This document shows positions 5,584 to 6,996 of a stretch of 6,996 nucleotides of DNA, piece by piece (the first letter of the stretch is position 1; each line of letters opens with the position of its first letter). The notes beneath the pieces were generated by a model. The model was not told the DNA's origin. It searched no databases and saw nothing but the letters and a program-made list of their open reading frames with translations. The position numbers were made by a program, and so were the translations under genes. Source of the stretch: Omnitrophica bacterium GWA2_52_8 (GTDB lineage: Bacteria; Omnitrophota; Omnitrophia; Omnitrophales; Aquincolibacteriaceae); contig MHFC01000027.1 of NCBI GenBank assembly GCA_001804025.1, positions 12,832 to 19,827 on the forward strand, given 5' to 3'.

Positions 5584-6996
5584 ATGAAAATTCTAGGCAT
5601 TTCGGCTTTTTATCACGATTCGGCCGCTGCTTTGATCGATGACGGACAAATAGTCGCGGCGGCTCAGGAAGAGCGGTTTACTCGCAAAAAGCACGACTCT
5701 TCTTTTCCGGAGAAGGCGATCGATTTTTGCCTGAGTTACGCGGGGATGTCAAAACAGGACATCGATTATGTAGCTTTTTATGAAAAACCATTTGTGAAAT
5801 TCGAACGTCTCCTGGAGACTTACCTCACATTTTCACCTGCCGGAATCCGCTCATTTATCACGGCTATGCCCGTATGGATCAAAGAAAAACTCTGGATTAA
5901 GTCGCTGATTCAGGAAAAGTTAAATTTCGAAAATAAAATTATTTTCCCGGAACATCATGAATCGCATGCCGCCGCGGCTTTCTTCCCCTCGCCGTACGAC
6001 GAGGCGGCAATTATTACCGCCGATGGCGTGGGCGAATGGGCCACTTGCAGTTATGGCGTAGGGGAAGGGAATAAAATCAGGCTTATTTCGGAGATCAAGT
6101 TTCCCCATTCATTGGGCCTTCTGTATTCAGCCTTCACGTACTACGCCGGGTTTAAAGTCAATTCCGGTGAATACAAACTTATGGGATTGGCGCCTTACGG
6201 AGAACCGAAATATAAAAGTGTGATATTGCAGCATCTCGTTGACGTTAAGGCTGACGGCTCTTTTCGTCTGAATATGAAATATTTTAACTATTGCGCGGGA
6301 CTTACGATGACCAATCGTAAGTTTCATAAATTGTTCGGCGGCGATCCTCGAAAGCCGGAAACCAAAATTACTCAACGTGATATGGATTTAGCGAAATCGA
6401 TTCAGGAAGTTACTGAGGAAATCATGCTGAAAATTGCAAGTCACGTCTATAAGGAAACAGGCAAAGAAAATCTCTGTCTGTCCGGAGGGGTTGCTTTAAA
6501 TTGTGTCGCGAACGGAAGAATCTTAAGAGAAGGGCCGTTTAAGCAGATATGGATTCAGCCGGCCGCGGGGGATGCGGGAAGTGCTCTTGGTGCGGCGCTC
6601 ATGACCTGGTATCAATATCTGGGCAATCCCAGGTCAACTCTCGCGTCAGCGGATATGATGAAGGGTTCCTATTTGGGTCCGGAATATAATTCCGGCGAAA
6701 TCGGTTCTTACCTGCAATCCGAGAATGCGCCGTATGAATTCTTGCTGGACGAGCAAATTCCCGAAAGAATCGCCTCTCTCATCGCTCAGGAAAAAGTTAT
6801 CGGCTGGTTCAGCGGCAGGATGGAATTCGGCCCGCGCGCTTTGGGAGGGCGGTCGATTATCGGAGATGCGCGGTCGCCAAAAATGCAGGAAATCATGAAT
6901 TTAAAAATCAAGTTCCGGGAAAGTTTCCGGCCCTTCGCGCCTTCGGTTTTAAAAGAAAAAAGCAGCGAGTATTTTGAGTTGGATCAGGATAGTCCT
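5584..6996 (+). CDS. Carbamoyltransferase, NodU/CmcH/TobZ family (3'-truncated)
   Basis: 471 codons are open to the window edge with no stop; the family usually runs to about 550-620 residues, so roughly the last fifth is missing. The ATG at 5584 is the first possible start after the in-frame TAA at 5578-5580, although no clear Shine-Dalgarno precedes it. The N-terminal Kae1/TsaD-like part shows GISAFYHDSAAAL (H11), QEERFTRKKHDSSFP, PEHHESHAAAAFF (H124, H125, H128), ITADGVGEW (D147) and NSGEYKLMGLAPYG (193-206). Later come LSGGVALNCVANG (299-311), QPAAGDAGSALGAA, GRMEFGPRALGGRSIIGDAR (411-430) and FRESFRPFAP (445-454), the last two being highly typical. These enzymes make carbamoyl-adenylate from carbamoyl phosphate and ATP, then transfer the carbamoyl group to a hydroxyl. 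In a polysaccharide locus the likely target is a sugar of the polymer or its precursor (inference). The enzyme should be cytoplasmic: no signal peptide or membrane segment is visible. Confidence 0.95.
   Translation, partial: MKILGISAFYHDSAAALIDDGQIVAAAQEERFTRKKHDSSFPEKAIDFCLSYAGMSKQDIDYVAFYEKPFVKFERLLETYLTFSPAGIRSFITAMPVWIKEKLWIKSLIQEKLNFENKIIFPEHHESHAAAAFFPSPYDEAAIITADGVGEWATCSYGVGEGNKIRLISEIKFPHSLGLLYSAFTYYAGFKVNSGEYKLMGLAPYGEPKYKSVILQHLVDVKADGSFRLNMKYFNYCAGLTMTNRKFHKLFGGDPRKPETKITQRDMDLAKSIQEVTEEIMLKIASHVYKETGKENLCLSGGVALNCVANGRILREGPFKQIWIQPAAGDAGSALGAALMTWYQYLGNPRSTLASADMMKGSYLGPEYNSGEIGSYLQSENAPYEFLLDEQIPERIASLIAQEKVIGWFSGRMEFGPRALGGRSIIGDARSPKMQEIMNLKIKFRESFRPFAPSVLKEKSSEYFELDQDSP

Noticed and set aside
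5920..6375. Minus-strand open frames at 5920-6108 and 6127-6375
   Set aside because: Both are antisense shadows of the carbamoyltransferase, whose motifs are continuous across the region.

Overview
The window is a slice of a polysaccharide (O-antigen, capsule or exopolysaccharide) biosynthesis locus, with every gene on the + strand. Two O-antigen polymerase/ligase-type membrane proteins, a polytopic GT87-type glycosyltransferase, a periplasm-facing SGNH hydrolase and a carbamoyltransferase together suggest a diderm (Gram-negative-type) bacterium. Base composition is moderate: a hand count of 1-660 gives about 44% GC, and sampled lines of later genes run from the mid-40s to mid-50s. TGA is a normal stop. 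Nothing here fixes the phylum. A deltaproteobacterium-like or candidate-phylum (for example Omnitrophota-like) source is only a guess.

Layout: (1) 1-689, the 3' part of a Wzy/WaaL-like protein whose start lies outside the window; (2) 686-2038, a GT87/DUF2029-type membrane glycosyltransferase; (3) 2035-2925, a cytoplasmic GT2 glycosyltransferase; (4) 2925-4175, a complete O-antigen ligase-type protein; (5) 4172-5419, a membrane-anchored SGNH/GDSL hydrolase with its catalytic set intact; (6) 5420-5583, an intergenic region with a candidate sigma70-type promoter and an 8-bp inverted repeat; (7) 5584-6996, a NodU/CmcH-family carbamoyltransferase cut by the window end.

Genes 1-5 form one tightly packed operon. 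All four junctions overlap by 1 or 4 bases (ATGA, ATGA, TAATG, ATGA), which suggests translational coupling and fixed stoichiometry. The carbamoyltransferase follows after 164 bp and may have its own promoter.

Working model (inference): the GT2 enzyme adds a sugar to a lipid-linked intermediate in the cytoplasm. The GT87-type enzyme adds a sugar on the outer face from a polyprenyl-phosphate donor. The two Wzy_C-type proteins polymerise the glycan and/or transfer it to an acceptor. The SGNH protein adjusts O-acyl groups in the periplasm, and the carbamoyltransferase makes a carbamoylated sugar or precursor. No mobile element, CRISPR array, tRNA or rRNA was seen. The families are familiar. The points of interest are the combination of genes, the doubled ligase/polymerase, and the promoter/inverted-repeat region.
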